NCBI RefSeq assembly: GCF_001426505.1
Contig: NZ_LMEV01000017.1
Location: forward strand, 451,498-515,497
DNA from: Variovorax sp. Root473
Lineage (GTDB): Bacteria; Pseudomonadota; Gammaproteobacteria; Burkholderiales; Burkholderiaceae_C
DNA length: 64,000 nucleotides
Reading direction: 5' to 3'
In this document: positions 52,282 to 60,564 of the stretch, piece by piece
Layout: every line of letters begins with the position of its first letter
Numbering within the stretch: the first letter of the stretch is position 1
The notes under the pieces: generated by a model
What the model saw: only the letters and a program-made list of their open reading frames with translations
Databases searched by the model: none
What the model was told of the DNA's origin: nothing
Made by a program: the position numbers and the translations under genes

Positions 52282-52533
52282 TCAGCAGTGGCCCGAGTAC
52301 CAGCAGCGCACCTCGGGCATGAGCAGCCCCCACACGAAGCTGATGGCGCACACCACCAGCATCAGCAGCGCGAACATGCGCAGGCCCTCGGCGCCCCAGC
52401 GTGGCGCGAAGATGCTCACGAGGAAGCCCGAGAGAAACGTGCCTTCGAGCCAGGCCGCGCCGCCCCAGCGCAGGATCCAGAGCCAGAACAGCGCATCGAG
52501 CGCATGAAAGACGACCCACCAGAGCAACGTCAT
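52282..52533 (-). CDS. Small membrane protein, hypothetical
   Basis: An 83-residue protein with three hydrophobic segments (LLWWVVFHALDALFWLWILRW; TFLSGFLVSIFAP; LRMFALLMLVVCAISFVWGLL) and a Cys-containing C-terminus MPEVRCWYSGHC. I do not recognise a family. It ends 30 bp from the convergent thermonuclease gene and lies 22 bp downstream of the NDH-2 gene on the same strand, so it may be part of that unit. Confidence 0.65.
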   Translation of the reverse strand: MTLLWWVVFHALDALFWLWILRWGGAAWLEGTFLSGFLVSIFAPRWGAEGLRMFALLMLVVCAISFVWGLLMPEVRCWYSGHC

Positions 52534-52555
52534 CGCGCGGCGTGGGCGTGCGCGC

Positions 52556-53902
52556 CTATGACTCGCTGCGGCCCTGCACGTCGGCCACCACGCGCGCGTT
52601 GCGCTGGAAGCTCCAGTAGGCGCTGGCCCAGTCCCACATCACGACGACGCGGTTGCGAAAGCCGATGAGGAAGTACGCGTGCGCGAACAGCCAGAACAGC
52701 CACGCCGGCCGGCCGCTGAAGCGCAGCGGACCGAAGGGCGTGCCCAGGTCGACCACCGCCGAGTTGCGGCCGATGGTGGCCAGGTTGCCGTAGTCGGCGT
52801 AGCGGAACGGTACCGTGGGCTGGCCCGCCAGGCGGCGCAGGATGTTCGCCGCGGCCGCGCGGCCGGCCTGCTTGGCGCCGGGCGACACGCCGGGTACCGG
52901 CTTGGGCGGCTTGCCGGGCACGTGGCTCATGGCGGCGGCGAGGTCGCCGACCACGCTGATCTCGGGGTGGCCCGCCAGGCTCAGGTCGGGCTCGACCTTG
53001 ATGCGGCCTGCGCGGTCGCAGTCGACGCCCGTCGCGTTGCCGAGCATCCGGCCCAGCGGCGAAGCTGCAACGCCAGCCGCCCACACCACGCAACTGCTCG
53101 GAATGCGGTAGCTCTGCAGCGGCGCGCCGTCGGGGCCGCCGCCGGTCTGCACTTCGAGGCCGGCGCCGTCGATGGCGGTGACACGCGCGTTCAGCCGCAC
53201 TTCCACGCCGAGCCTTTCGAGTTGTTCGAGCGCCTTCTGGCTCAGGCTTTCGGGCATGGCCTGCAGCACGCGCGGGCCGCCCTCGACCAGCAATATCTGC
53301 GCGCTGCCGGGGTCGATGCGGCGGAACTCGCCCGCGAGCGTGTGCTTGGCGATCTCGGCCAGCGTGCCGGCCATCTCGACACCGGTCGGGCCGGCGCCGA
53401 TCACCACGAAGGTGAGCAGCGCGCGGCGGCGCTCGGGGTCGGTGGTGGTCTCGGCCGTCTCGAAGGACATCAGCACGCGGCGGCGGATCTCGAAGGCGTC
53501 GGCCAGCGTCTTCAGCCCTGGCGCGGCGGGCGCCCACTCGTCATGGCCGAAGTAGCTGTGCGTGGCACCGGCCGCAACGATCAGGTGGTCGTAGGCCACA
53601 AGGCTGCCGTCGGCCAGCTGGACGTTGCGGGTGGCCGGGTCGATGCCCCTCACCTCGGCCAGCAGCGTGGTCACGTTGGTCTGCTTGCGAAACAGCGCGC
53701 GCACCGGCGCCGCGATCGACGGCGCCGCGAGCCCGGCGGTCGCCACCTGGTAGAGCAGGGGCTGGAACAGGTGGTGGTTGGTCTTGTCGATCACCGTCAC
53801 ATCGACGTCGGCCCGCTGCAGCTTGCGCGCTGCCTCGAGTCCGCCGAAGCCGCAGCCGATGATGACAACGTGGGGCCTGGTCGAAGCAGAGGGGGTTTGC
53901 AT
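52556..53902 (-). CDS. ndh: Type II NADH dehydrogenase (NDH-2)
   Basis: A 448-residue single-subunit NADH:quinone oxidoreductase. The FAD motif is VVIIGCGFGGLEAARKLQRADVDVTVID (GxGxxG), followed by TNHHLFQPLLYQVATAGLA, and the NADH motif is TFVVIGAGPTGVEMAGTLAEI; CVVWAAGVAAS is the third family segment. A C-terminal hydrophobic stretch (PAWLFWLFAHAYFLIGFRNRVVVMWDW) anchors it to the membrane. The ATG at 53902 is used because a -10-like TATGAT at 53910-53915 would start transcription near it; one four codons upstream is possible. It is divergent from egtB. Confidence 0.92.
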   Translation of the reverse strand: MQTPSASTRPHVVIIGCGFGGLEAARKLQRADVDVTVIDKTNHHLFQPLLYQVATAGLAAPSIAAPVRALFRKQTNVTTLLAEVRGIDPATRNVQLADGSLVAYDHLIVAAGATHSYFGHDEWAPAAPGLKTLADAFEIRRRVLMSFETAETTTDPERRRALLTFVVIGAGPTGVEMAGTLAEIAKHTLAGEFRRIDPGSAQILLVEGGPRVLQAMPESLSQKALEQLERLGVEVRLNARVTAIDGAGLEVQTGGGPDGAPLQSYRIPSSCVVWAAGVAASPLGRMLGNATGVDCDRAGRIKVEPDLSLAGHPEISVVGDLAAAMSHVPGKPPKPVPGVSPGAKQAGRAAAANILRRLAGQPTVPFRYADYGNLATIGRNSAVVDLGTPFGPLRFSGRPAWLFWLFAHAYFLIGFRNRVVVMWDWASAYWSFQRNARVVADVQGRSES

Positions 53903-53986
53903 CGTTCGAATCATACGCAGCGGTCCGGGGGCGATTGCACGCGGGACGGGCTCTTGCGGCGGCGAGGCGGCGGCGTCTTGTCCTAC

Positions 53987-54015
53987 GTGACCCTGTCACC
54001 GGTATGGGCTACAAC
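53987..54015 (+). promoter_or_regulatory. Candidate egtB promoter with a palindromic site
   Basis: GTGACC (53987-53992) and TACAAC (54010-54015) are separated by 17 bp and each match four of six consensus bases of a sigma-70 promoter. The -35 overlaps the palindrome GTGACCCTGTCAC (53987-53999), a possible regulator site. A transcript from here would begin near 54022 and contain the large palindrome at 54031-54189 as its leader. Confidence 0.35.
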
Positions 54016-54030
54016 TTCCCGTTGACCTGA

Positions 54031-54189
54031 GAAGGTGTGAACGAACCCGCCATGCCCGCTCATCCCGCGCAGACGCGCGCCCTCTGCGTTGCAAATGCTC
54101 GTCGCAGCCCGCGCTGCGACTGCGCTTTGCGCCTTGATGGCACACGCCTGCGCGGGCTGCTCGGACACGGCGGATTCATTCACACCTTC
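54031..54189. repeat. Large imperfect palindrome (159 bp) in the egtB leader
   Basis: Outer 21-base arms (54031-54051 and 54169-54189) are inverted copies at 19 of 21 positions; both differences are C/T. They begin GAAGGTGTGAA. Symmetry continues inward with interruptions, including a 9-base match CCCGCGCAG, and ends at a perfect GTCGCAG/CTGCGAC stem (54101-54107 and 54114-54120). All arms share one centre near 54110, so the whole forms a single long hairpin. It lies 14 bp upstream of egtB. No transposase or obvious target duplication is seen. Confidence 0.8.
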
Positions 54190-54203
54190 CAACTGGAGAC
54201 CCC

Positions 54204-55469
54204 ATGACGTTTTCCCGGCCGATCGCCCCCGAGGCGAACGCCTTGCGCGAGCGATTTCGCACGGTGCGCGCCGCCAGCCTGGCGCTCGCCGCACCGCTGT
54301 CCGCCGAGGACCAGTGCATCCAGTCGATGCCCGACGCCAGCCCGACCAAGTGGCACCTGGCGCACACCACCTGGTTCTTCGAGACCGTGCTGCTGCAGCC
54401 GCATGCGGCGGACTATCGGCCGTTCGATGCGCGCTTCCATTACCTTTTCAACTCCTACTACGAGGCGCTCGGGCCGCGCCATCCGCGGCCGCAGCGAGGG
54501 CTGCTCACGCGGCCGCCGCTCGACGAAGTGCATGCCTACCGCCGCCACGTCGACGAAGCGGTGCTTGCGCTGCTCGCGGCACCGGAGCCGCTCGACTGGG
54601 CGGCCATCGAGCCCATCGTCGCGCTCGGCCTGAACCACGAGCAGCAGCACCAGGAGCTGCTGCTCACCGACATCCTGCATGCGCTGTCGTGCAACCCGCT
54701 GCTGCCGGCCTACAAGCCTGCGAGCGGTCCCGCGCTGCGGCTGGCCGCGGTGCCTGCGCAAGTGCGCTGGCTGGAGCGGCCGGGCGGCATGGTCGAGGTC
54801 GGCCATGCAGGCGATGGTTTCTGCTTCGACAACGAGACACCGCGCCACACCGCCATGCTGCGCCCCTACGCCATCGCCGACCGGCTGGTGAACTGCGGCG
54901 ACTACGCGCAGTTCATCGCTGACGGCGGCTACCGTCGGCCCGAGCTGTGGCTCTCGGACGGATGGGCCGCAGTGCAGGCGCAGGGCTGGCGCCATCCGGC
55001 CTACTGGCTCGAAGCCGACGATCCGCGCATCGCCACCTTGGGTGCAGGCGGCGGCCATGCCGCGCCCGGTGGCTGGCAGGTGTTCGGCCTGCACGGCGTG
55101 CGGTCGATGGAGGCCGATGCACCCGTGGCGCAACTGAGCTTCTACGAGGCCGCCGCGTACGCCGAATGGGCCGGCGCGCGGCTGCCGACCGAGTTCGAAT
55201 GGGAGGCCGCCTTCGACGCGCCCGGCATCGCGCAGATGAGCGGCCACGTCTGGCAATGGACGCGTTCGTCGTACGACCCGTACCCGGGCTTTCGTCCGCT
55301 GCCCGGCATCGCGGCCGAATACAACGGCAAGTTCATGGTGGGCCAGCTGGTGCTGCGCGGTGGCAGTGTGGCGACGCCGGCCGGCCACACGCGGCCGAGC
55401 TACCGCAATTTCTTTCCGCCGGCGGCACGCTGGCAGTTCTCGGGGCTGCGGCTCGCGAAAGACCTTTGA
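54204..55469 (+). CDS. egtB: Ergothioneine biosynthesis protein EgtB
   Basis: A 421-residue non-haem iron sulfoxide synthase that joins hercynine to gamma-glutamylcysteine or cysteine with O2. The N-terminal DinB-like helices carry the iron ligands His51 (KWHLAHTTWFFE), His145 and His149 (LNHEQQHQEL), matching the spacing known for EgtB. The C-terminal FGE-sulfatase domain ends ANGSGYSYRN-like as RGGSVATPAGHTRPSYRNFFPP. GGAG precedes the ATG by 6 bp. egtD follows 24 bp later. Confidence 0.95.
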   Translation: MTFSRPIAPEANALRERFRTVRAASLALAAPLSAEDQCIQSMPDASPTKWHLAHTTWFFETVLLQPHAADYRPFDARFHYLFNSYYEALGPRHPRPQRGLLTRPPLDEVHAYRRHVDEAVLALLAAPEPLDWAAIEPIVALGLNHEQQHQELLLTDILHALSCNPLLPAYKPASGPALRLAAVPAQVRWLERPGGMVEVGHAGDGFCFDNETPRHTAMLRPYAIADRLVNCGDYAQFIADGGYRRPELWLSDGWAAVQAQGWRHPAYWLEADDPRIATLGAGGGHAAPGGWQVFGLHGVRSMEADAPVAQLSFYEAAAYAEWAGARLPTEFEWEAAFDAPGIAQMSGHVWQWTRSSYDPYPGFRPLPGIAAEYNGKFMVGQLVLRGGSVATPAGHTRPSYRNFFPPAARWQFSGLRLAKDL

Positions 55470-55493
55470 CCGACCTCGATGGAGCCGAGCACC

Positions 55494-56495
55494 ATGCGCA
55501 ATCCCACGACCTCTTCGTTTGCCCTCGCCAACCACCTGCAACGGGAGGATGAAGCAAGCACGCCCGACGCCGCGCCGTGGTCCGAGTTCGGCCGCGCCAT
55601 GCAGGCCGGCCTGGCGCGCACGCCGCGCCACATCTCGCCCAAGTTCTTCTATGACGTGGCTGGCTCGCAGCTGTTCGACCGCATCTGCGAGCTGCCCGAG
55701 TACTACCCCACGCGCACCGAGCTGGGCATCCTGGGCGCCTGCGCCGGCGAGATCGCCGCGCAGATCGGGCCGAACGCCGAGATCGTCGAGTTCGGCGCCG
55801 GCTCGCTCACCAAGGTGCGGCTGCTGCTCGATGCGCTCGAGTCACCGAAGCGCTATCTGCCGATCGACATTTCCGGCGAGCACCTCGAAGCCGCGGCAGC
55901 GCGCCTGAAGGCCGACTACCCGGCGCTCGCGGTGCAGCCCATCGCGGCCGACTACACGATGCCGCTCGTGCTGCCCGCGCCCCTGGCCGGGGCGGGCCGG
56001 CGTGTGGGCTTCTTCCCGGGCTCGACCATCGGCAACTTCGAGCCCGACGAGGCGCTGGCGTTCCTGCAGCTCGCGGCGCGCATGCTGCGCGGCGGCGGCC
56101 TGCTCATCGGTGTCGACCTCGTGAAAGACGCCGACCGGTTGCACGCGGCCTACAACGATGCGCAGGGCGTGACGGCGGCGTTCAACCTCAACCTGCTGCG
56201 GCGCGCGAACGCCGAGTTGTCGGCTGATTTCGACCTCGACGGTTTCTCGCACGCTGCCTTCTACAACGCGCCGATGCGCCGTATCGAGATGCACCTCGTG
56301 AGCCGGCGCGCGCAGAGCGTGCAGATGCGCGGCGAGCAGTTCTCGTTCGAGGAAGGCGAGACCATCCACACCGAGTACTCGCACAAGTTCACGGTCGAAG
56401 GTCTGCAGAGTCTCGCGGTGCGCGCGGGCTTCCGCGTCGGGGCGGTATGGACCGACCCCGAGCGGCTGTTCAGCGTGCACTGGCTGGTGAGCTGA
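55494..56495 (+). CDS. egtD: L-histidine N(alpha)-methyltransferase EgtD
   Basis: A 333-residue SAM-dependent enzyme that trimethylates histidine to hercynine, the first step to ergothioneine. Diagnostic blocks: PKFFYDVAGSQLFDRICELPEYYPTRTELGIL, then IVEFGAGSLTKVRLLLDAL (SAM binding), FFPGSTIGNFEPDEALAFL, and the C-terminal ERLFSVHWLVS. The ATG at 55494 has GGAG at 9 bp; another ATG five codons upstream lacks one. With egtB it gives the core of the pathway; egtC and a dedicated lyase are not present here. Confidence 0.95.
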   Translation: MRNPTTSSFALANHLQREDEASTPDAAPWSEFGRAMQAGLARTPRHISPKFFYDVAGSQLFDRICELPEYYPTRTELGILGACAGEIAAQIGPNAEIVEFGAGSLTKVRLLLDALESPKRYLPIDISGEHLEAAAARLKADYPALAVQPIAADYTMPLVLPAPLAGAGRRVGFFPGSTIGNFEPDEALAFLQLAARMLRGGGLLIGVDLVKDADRLHAAYNDAQGVTAAFNLNLLRRANAELSADFDLDGFSHAAFYNAPMRRIEMHLVSRRAQSVQMRGEQFSFEEGETIHTEYSHKFTVEGLQSLAVRAGFRVGAVWTDPERLFSVHWLVS

Positions 56496-56502
56496 CCAAC
56501 GC

Positions 56503-57966
56503 TCAGGTGTCCAACCCCGCGAGGCATACGTACTTCACTTCGAGGAAGTCGTCGAGCCCGTACTTCGAGCCCTCGCGCCCCAACCCCGATTGCTTGACGC
56601 CGCCAAAGGGCGCTTCCGCGGTTGACACCAGCCCGGTGTTCACGCCCACGATGCCCGATTCGAGCGCTTCGGCCACGCGCATGATGCGGCCGATGTCGCG
56701 GCTGTAGAAGTACGCGGCCAGGCCGAATTCGGTGTCGTTGGCCGCGGCGACGGCCTCGGCCTCGGTGTCGAACGCGAAGATCGGCGCCAGCGGGCCGAAG
56801 GTTTCCTCGCGCGCGAACAGCATGTCGGGCGTGGCGCCGGCGATCACGGTCGGCTCGTAGAACAGGCCGCCCAGCGCATGGCGCTTGCCGCCCGCGAGCA
56901 CGGTGCCGCCCTTGGCGACGGCGTCGGCCACGTGTTCCTCGATCTTCTCGACCGCCTTGGCGTCGATCAGCGGGCCCTGGTTGACGCCAGCCTCGGTGCC
57001 GTTGCCGACCTTCAGCGCGTTGACCTTGGCCACGAGCTTCTGCGTGAAGGCTTCGAGCACGCCGCGCTGCACGTAGAGGCGGTTGGCGCACACGCAGGTC
57101 TGGCCGGTGTTGCGGTACTTGGAGACCATCGCGCCTTCGACAGCGGCATCCACATCGGCATCGTCGAACACGATGAAGGGCGCGTTGCCGCCGAGTTCGA
57201 GCGACAGCTTCTTGATGGTGTCGGCCGACTGCTTCATGAGCGTGCGGCCCACCTCGGTCGAGCCGGTGAAGGTGAGCTTGCGCACGATGGGGCTGCGCGT
57301 CATCTCGCCGCCGATCTGGCTGGCCGAGCCGGTGAGCACCGACAGCAGCCCCTTCGGTACGCCCGCGCGTTCGGCGAGCACGGCAAAGGCCAGCGCCGAG
57401 AACGGCGTCTGCGTGGCCGGCTTCACGACCATCGCGCAACCGGCCGCGAGTGCGGGCCCGGCCTTGCGCGTGAGCATGGCGGTGGGGAAGTTCCAGGGCG
57501 TGATGGCCGCGGTAACGCCCACGGGCTGCTTCAGCGCGAGGATGCGGCGATCGGCCTGCGGCGCGGGAATGGTGTCGCCGTACACGCGGCGCGCTTCTTC
57601 GGCGAACCACTCGATGAACGAGGCGGCGTAGGCGATCTCGCCGCGGCTCTCGGCCAGGGGCTTGCCCTGCTCGGTGGTCATGATCAATGCGAGGTCGTCC
57701 ACGTTCGCGAGCATCAGGTCGTTGAGCTTGCGCAGGATGGCCGAGCGTTCCTTGGCGGGCACCTTGGCCCAGGCTTTCTGGGCCTTTTCGGCGGCGGCGA
57801 TGGCGCGCACGGTTTCCTCGGTGCCGCACATCGGCACGGTGCCGATGTGCTCGCCGGTGGCGGGGTTGGTGACGGCGACGGTGGTGCCGTTGTCGGCATT
57901 CACCCAGGCGCCGGCGATGCAGGCCTGCTGGCGCAGCAGGGTCGGGTCTTGGAGTTTCAGTGGCAT
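56503..57966 (-). CDS. gabD: Succinate-semialdehyde dehydrogenase-like aldehyde dehydrogenase
   Basis: A 487-residue NAD(P)-dependent aldehyde dehydrogenase. The catalytic Glu lies in LSLELGGNAPFIVF and the Cys in YRNTGQTCVCANRLYVQ, the GQTCVCANR form typical of GabD; PWNFPTAMLTRKAGPALAAG is the cofactor block. It most likely oxidises succinate semialdehyde to succinate; glutarate semialdehyde is an alternative. The start at 57966 gives MPLKLQDPTLLRQQ, the usual GabD beginning. It is convergent with egtD, 7 bp apart. Confidence 0.9.
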   Translation of the reverse strand: MPLKLQDPTLLRQQACIAGAWVNADNGTTVAVTNPATGEHIGTVPMCGTEETVRAIAAAEKAQKAWAKVPAKERSAILRKLNDLMLANVDDLALIMTTEQGKPLAESRGEIAYAASFIEWFAEEARRVYGDTIPAPQADRRILALKQPVGVTAAITPWNFPTAMLTRKAGPALAAGCAMVVKPATQTPFSALAFAVLAERAGVPKGLLSVLTGSASQIGGEMTRSPIVRKLTFTGSTEVGRTLMKQSADTIKKLSLELGGNAPFIVFDDADVDAAVEGAMVSKYRNTGQTCVCANRLYVQRGVLEAFTQKLVAKVNALKVGNGTEAGVNQGPLIDAKAVEKIEEHVADAVAKGGTVLAGGKRHALGGLFYEPTVIAGATPDMLFAREETFGPLAPIFAFDTEAEAVAAANDTEFGLAAYFYSRDIGRIMRVAEALESGIVGVNTGLVSTAEAPFGGVKQSGLGREGSKYGLDDFLEVKYVCLAGLDT

Positions 57967-58244
57967 GGGTGGTGTCTCAGGCTGGCAGGGCGCACAGGCC
58001 TTGAGAAGGAGAGTCGGAGGGAAGAGGAAGCGGACCACATCGACGTGCCTGCCGCAAGTCGGCAAGGGCAAAACCGCGTCGTGCGCTCGGGTTTGCACGC
58101 CCGGTGCCGGCACGGAAACCCTGCCGGCATCGGGCCGGGATGACCCGGCGCAAGGAAAACGTGCCGCGCCAGCGTCACAATAGCCGTTGTCCCGAGCGCG
58201 CAACGCGGCATCGGCACTTTGCACCTCCCCCGGAGATCGATCCC

Positions 58245-58529
58245 ATGAAAGCAACCTGGAACGGCGTCACCATCGCCGAAAGCGACGACACCGTGCTCGT
58301 CGAAGGCAATCACTACTTCCCGATGAGTTCGCTCAATCGCGACGTCGTCACCTTCAGCAACCACAAGACCACCTGCCCGTGGAAGGGCTCGGCGAACTAC
58401 TACTCGCTGCTGGTCAACGGCGAACTGCATGCCGACGCCGCCTGGTACTACCCCGATCCGAAGCCCGAAGCCGAAGAAATCCGTGACCGCGTCGCGTTCT
58501 GGAAGGACGTGAAGGTCAGCGCCCAGTGA
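58245..58529 (+). CDS. DUF427 domain-containing protein
   Basis: A 94-residue protein. MKATWNGVTIAESDDTVLVEGNHYFP and the central block SNHKTTCPWKGSANYYSLLVNG are the DUF427 pattern, a small beta-barrel family of unknown reaction. CGGAGA precedes the ATG by 9 bp. Its stop overlaps the following dioxygenase start as GTGA, so the two are translationally coupled. Confidence 0.88.
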   Translation: MKATWNGVTIAESDDTVLVEGNHYFPMSSLNRDVVTFSNHKTTCPWKGSANYYSLLVNGELHADAAWYYPDPKPEAEEIRDRVAFWKDVKVSAQ

Positions 58530-59275
58530 GCACCGCCGCCTTCGCTCCCCCGTTCACGCCGCCAGCCGAACTGGCAGGCGCGTTGCGCGAGCACGGCTAC
58601 GCGGTGCTGAGTCCGCAGGGCGTGTGCGAATGGCTCGGCGTGCCGCTGGCGCAGCTCGAGGCGCTGCACGCCGACTGGAACGACCTGCCGCCCGACGAGT
58701 ACCTGAAGGACGGTGGCCGCTACCGCACGCGGCGCCACGCCTGCTTCACGGTCGATGCCGACGCCACGCTGGCGCAGGTGCCGCACCGCGCGCACTGGCA
58801 GCCGGTCGAATACAACGCGCTGCACGGCGGCATGCAGCGCTGGTTTGCGCCGATGCTCGACGCCACGGTGGCGCAGCCCGCGTGGCAGCGGCTGATGCAG
58901 CAACTCGGCCAGGTCAGCAGCGACATGCGCGGCGCACCGCAGCGCTGGTTCGTGGAAGCGCACCAGTTCCGCATCGACACCGCCGGCGGCATCGGCCGCC
59001 CGACGCCCGAAGGCGCGCACCGCGACGGCGTCGACCTGGTGGCGGTGGTGCTGATCGGACGCCAGGGCATCAAGGGCGGCGAGACGCGCGTGTTCGAGGC
59101 CAACGGCCGGCGCGGCGAGCGCTTCACCATGACCGAACCGTGGACGCTGCTGTTGCTCGACGATGCACGCGTGATCCACGAATCGACGCCGATCCAGCCG
59201 CTGGAAGAGGGGGGCGACGGGTGGCGCGACACGCTCGTGGTCACCTGCCGGTCTGAGGGTTTCCAGGGGGATTGA
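58526..59275 (+). CDS. 2OG-Fe(II) dioxygenase (amino-acid hydroxylase-like, PF10014 type)
   Basis: A 249-residue non-haem iron oxygenase. The likely metal ligands are His165 and Asp167 (EGAHRDGVDLVAVVLI) and His218 (ARVIHESTP), with Arg234 in WRDTLVVTC for 2-oxoglutarate. The block GRYRTRRHACFTVDADA near residue 64-80 matches the 2OG-Fe dioxygenase group that includes free L-isoleucine hydroxylase. The start is GTG at 58526 inside the DUF427 stop. Substrate is unknown; a free amino acid is a reasonable guess. Confidence 0.82.
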   Translation: MSTAAFAPPFTPPAELAGALREHGYAVLSPQGVCEWLGVPLAQLEALHADWNDLPPDEYLKDGGRYRTRRHACFTVDADATLAQVPHRAHWQPVEYNALHGGMQRWFAPMLDATVAQPAWQRLMQQLGQVSSDMRGAPQRWFVEAHQFRIDTAGGIGRPTPEGAHRDGVDLVAVVLIGRQGIKGGETRVFEANGRRGERFTMTEPWTLLLLDDARVIHESTPIQPLEEGGDGWRDTLVVTCRSEGFQGD

Positions 59276-59409
59276 GACGCCTGCGGACTTCGCTGGTCGG
59301 AGTCCTACAGGGCGGGTTCTGCATAGCGGTTAAATTCGGGGCCCGACCGACCCGGTGCGAACCCGGTCCGTCAGTCTGTCTGTCTGCGAACGCTAAGCGA
59401 GGTCCCGCC

Positions 59410-59850
59410 ATGTTCAATCACATCCTGGTCCCCATCGACGGCTCCGAAACTTCCATGCTCGCGGTCAGCAAGGCCAGCGGTCTTGCCCTGGCATTCGGCA
59501 GCCGCATCACGCTGATCCACGTGATCGACAACTACCCCTTCATCGGCGTGGGCGCAGACTATGCGCTTGGCCAGAACGAATACCTCGCGGCGGCCACCGC
59601 CAGCGCCAATGCGGCGCTCGCACGCGGCGTGGCCGCCCTGGCGGCCGAAGGCCTGCACAGCGACCAGCGCGTGATCGACGGCCATGTGGTGCACGAAGGC
59701 ATCGTGGACACCGCCATCGCCATCGCGGCCGACCTGATCGTGATGGGTTCGCACGGCCGCAGCGGCATCGAGAAACTGCTGCTGGGCAGCGTGACGCAGC
59801 GCGTGCTGCAGGACGCCACCATGCCGGTGCTCGTCGTCAAGGGCCGCTGA
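59410..59850 (+). CDS. Universal stress protein (UspA family)
   Basis: A 146-residue soluble stress protein. The start MFNHILVPIDGSETSMLAVSKASGLALAFGSRITLIHVID and the ATP-binding pattern MGSHGRSGIEKLLLGSVTQRVL are both typical of ATP-binding UspA members. The ATG at 59410 opens the conserved domain; upstream in-frame codons are not family-like. The 3' end overlaps the convergent rluA-type gene by 14 bp. Confidence 0.93.
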   Translation: MFNHILVPIDGSETSMLAVSKASGLALAFGSRITLIHVIDNYPFIGVGADYALGQNEYLAAATASANAALARGVAALAAEGLHSDQRVIDGHVVHEGIVDTAIAIAADLIVMGSHGRSGIEKLLLGSVTQRVLQDATMPVLVVKGR

Positions 59851-60502
59851 GAAACTCCGCAGCAAACCCCGCCGCACGTTCGAAGTGCAACGCCTCCCGC
59901 GTCGCGGGATGCACGAACCCCAACTCCCTGGCATGCAGCAGCAGGCGCGGCGCGCGTGCCTGCAGTGCCGCGTCGCCGTACAGCGCGTCGCCCAGGATCG
60001 GATGCCCGATCGACAGCAGGTGAACCCGCAACTGGTGTGAGCGGCCGGTGAGCGGCTCCAGCAGCACGTGCGTCGCAGCGGGTCCGCTGGCCAATGCGCG
60101 CCAGCGCGTGAGGCTGGGCTTGCCCGCGGGGTCGATCTTCTGCAGTGGCCGGCGCGGCCAGTCGGCCATCAGCGGGGCGTCGATGACCGACCAGTCTTCG
60201 CGCTGCGGCATCACGCCATCGACCACGGCTTCGTAGCGCTTGTGTACCTCGCGGTCGGCAAAGGCCGCGCTCAGCGCGCGCTGCATCTTCAAGCCGCGCG
60301 CCATCACCACGAGGCCGCTGGTGCCCATGTCGAGCCGGTGCACGATGAGCGCGTCGGGCCACTGGCGCTGCGCGCGCGCGCTCAGGCAGTCCTGCTTGTC
60401 CTCGCCGCGGCCGGGCACGCACAGCAGGCCGGCGGGCTTGTCGAGCACCAGCAGGTGGGCGTCTTCGTGAACGGGGAGCAGGTCGGGCGGTGAAACGGTC
60501 AT
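59837..60502 (-). CDS. RluA family RNA pseudouridine synthase
   Basis: A 221-residue pseudouridine synthase. The catalytic motif HRLDMGTSGL places the nucleophile Asp at residue 58; RSHQLRVHLLSIGHPILGDALYG is the second family block. It lacks an N-terminal S4 domain, like RluA, which modifies 23S rRNA U746 and tRNA U32. The target is not certain from sequence. It is convergent with uspA and overlaps it by 14 bp. Confidence 0.9.
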   Translation of the reverse strand: MTVSPPDLLPVHEDAHLLVLDKPAGLLCVPGRGEDKQDCLSARAQRQWPDALIVHRLDMGTSGLVVMARGLKMQRALSAAFADREVHKRYEAVVDGVMPQREDWSVIDAPLMADWPRRPLQKIDPAGKPSLTRWRALASGPAATHVLLEPLTGRSHQLRVHLLSIGHPILGDALYGDAALQARAPRLLLHARELGFVHPATREALHFERAAGFAAEFLSGP

Positions 60503-60544
60503 GGGGACAGCGAGTGTAGAGAGGCTCAGAAAGCCGGAAGAAGG

Positions 60545-60558
60545 CTGGGCTATCCTCG
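60545..60558 (+). promoter_or_regulatory. Candidate promoter -10 block of the MFS gene at 60565
   Basis: The 14-mer CTGGGCTATCCTCG contains a -10-like TATCCT (60551-60556) whose expected start site lies 1-2 bp before the MFS ATG. The same 14-mer occurs before the 18-codon ORF at 37258. No clear -35 is visible here. Confidence 0.4.
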
Positions 60559-60564
60559 ACCGAT

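Noticed and set aside
54089..54922. A rightward ORF starting inside the large palindrome and running into egtB
   Set aside because: It is out of frame with egtB and its sequence is Arg/Ala-rich; egtB is fully intact in its own frame.
59340..59400. Direct repeat ACCCGGT and a short tctg run before uspA
   Set aside because: Too short and isolated to call a regulatory site or repeat element.
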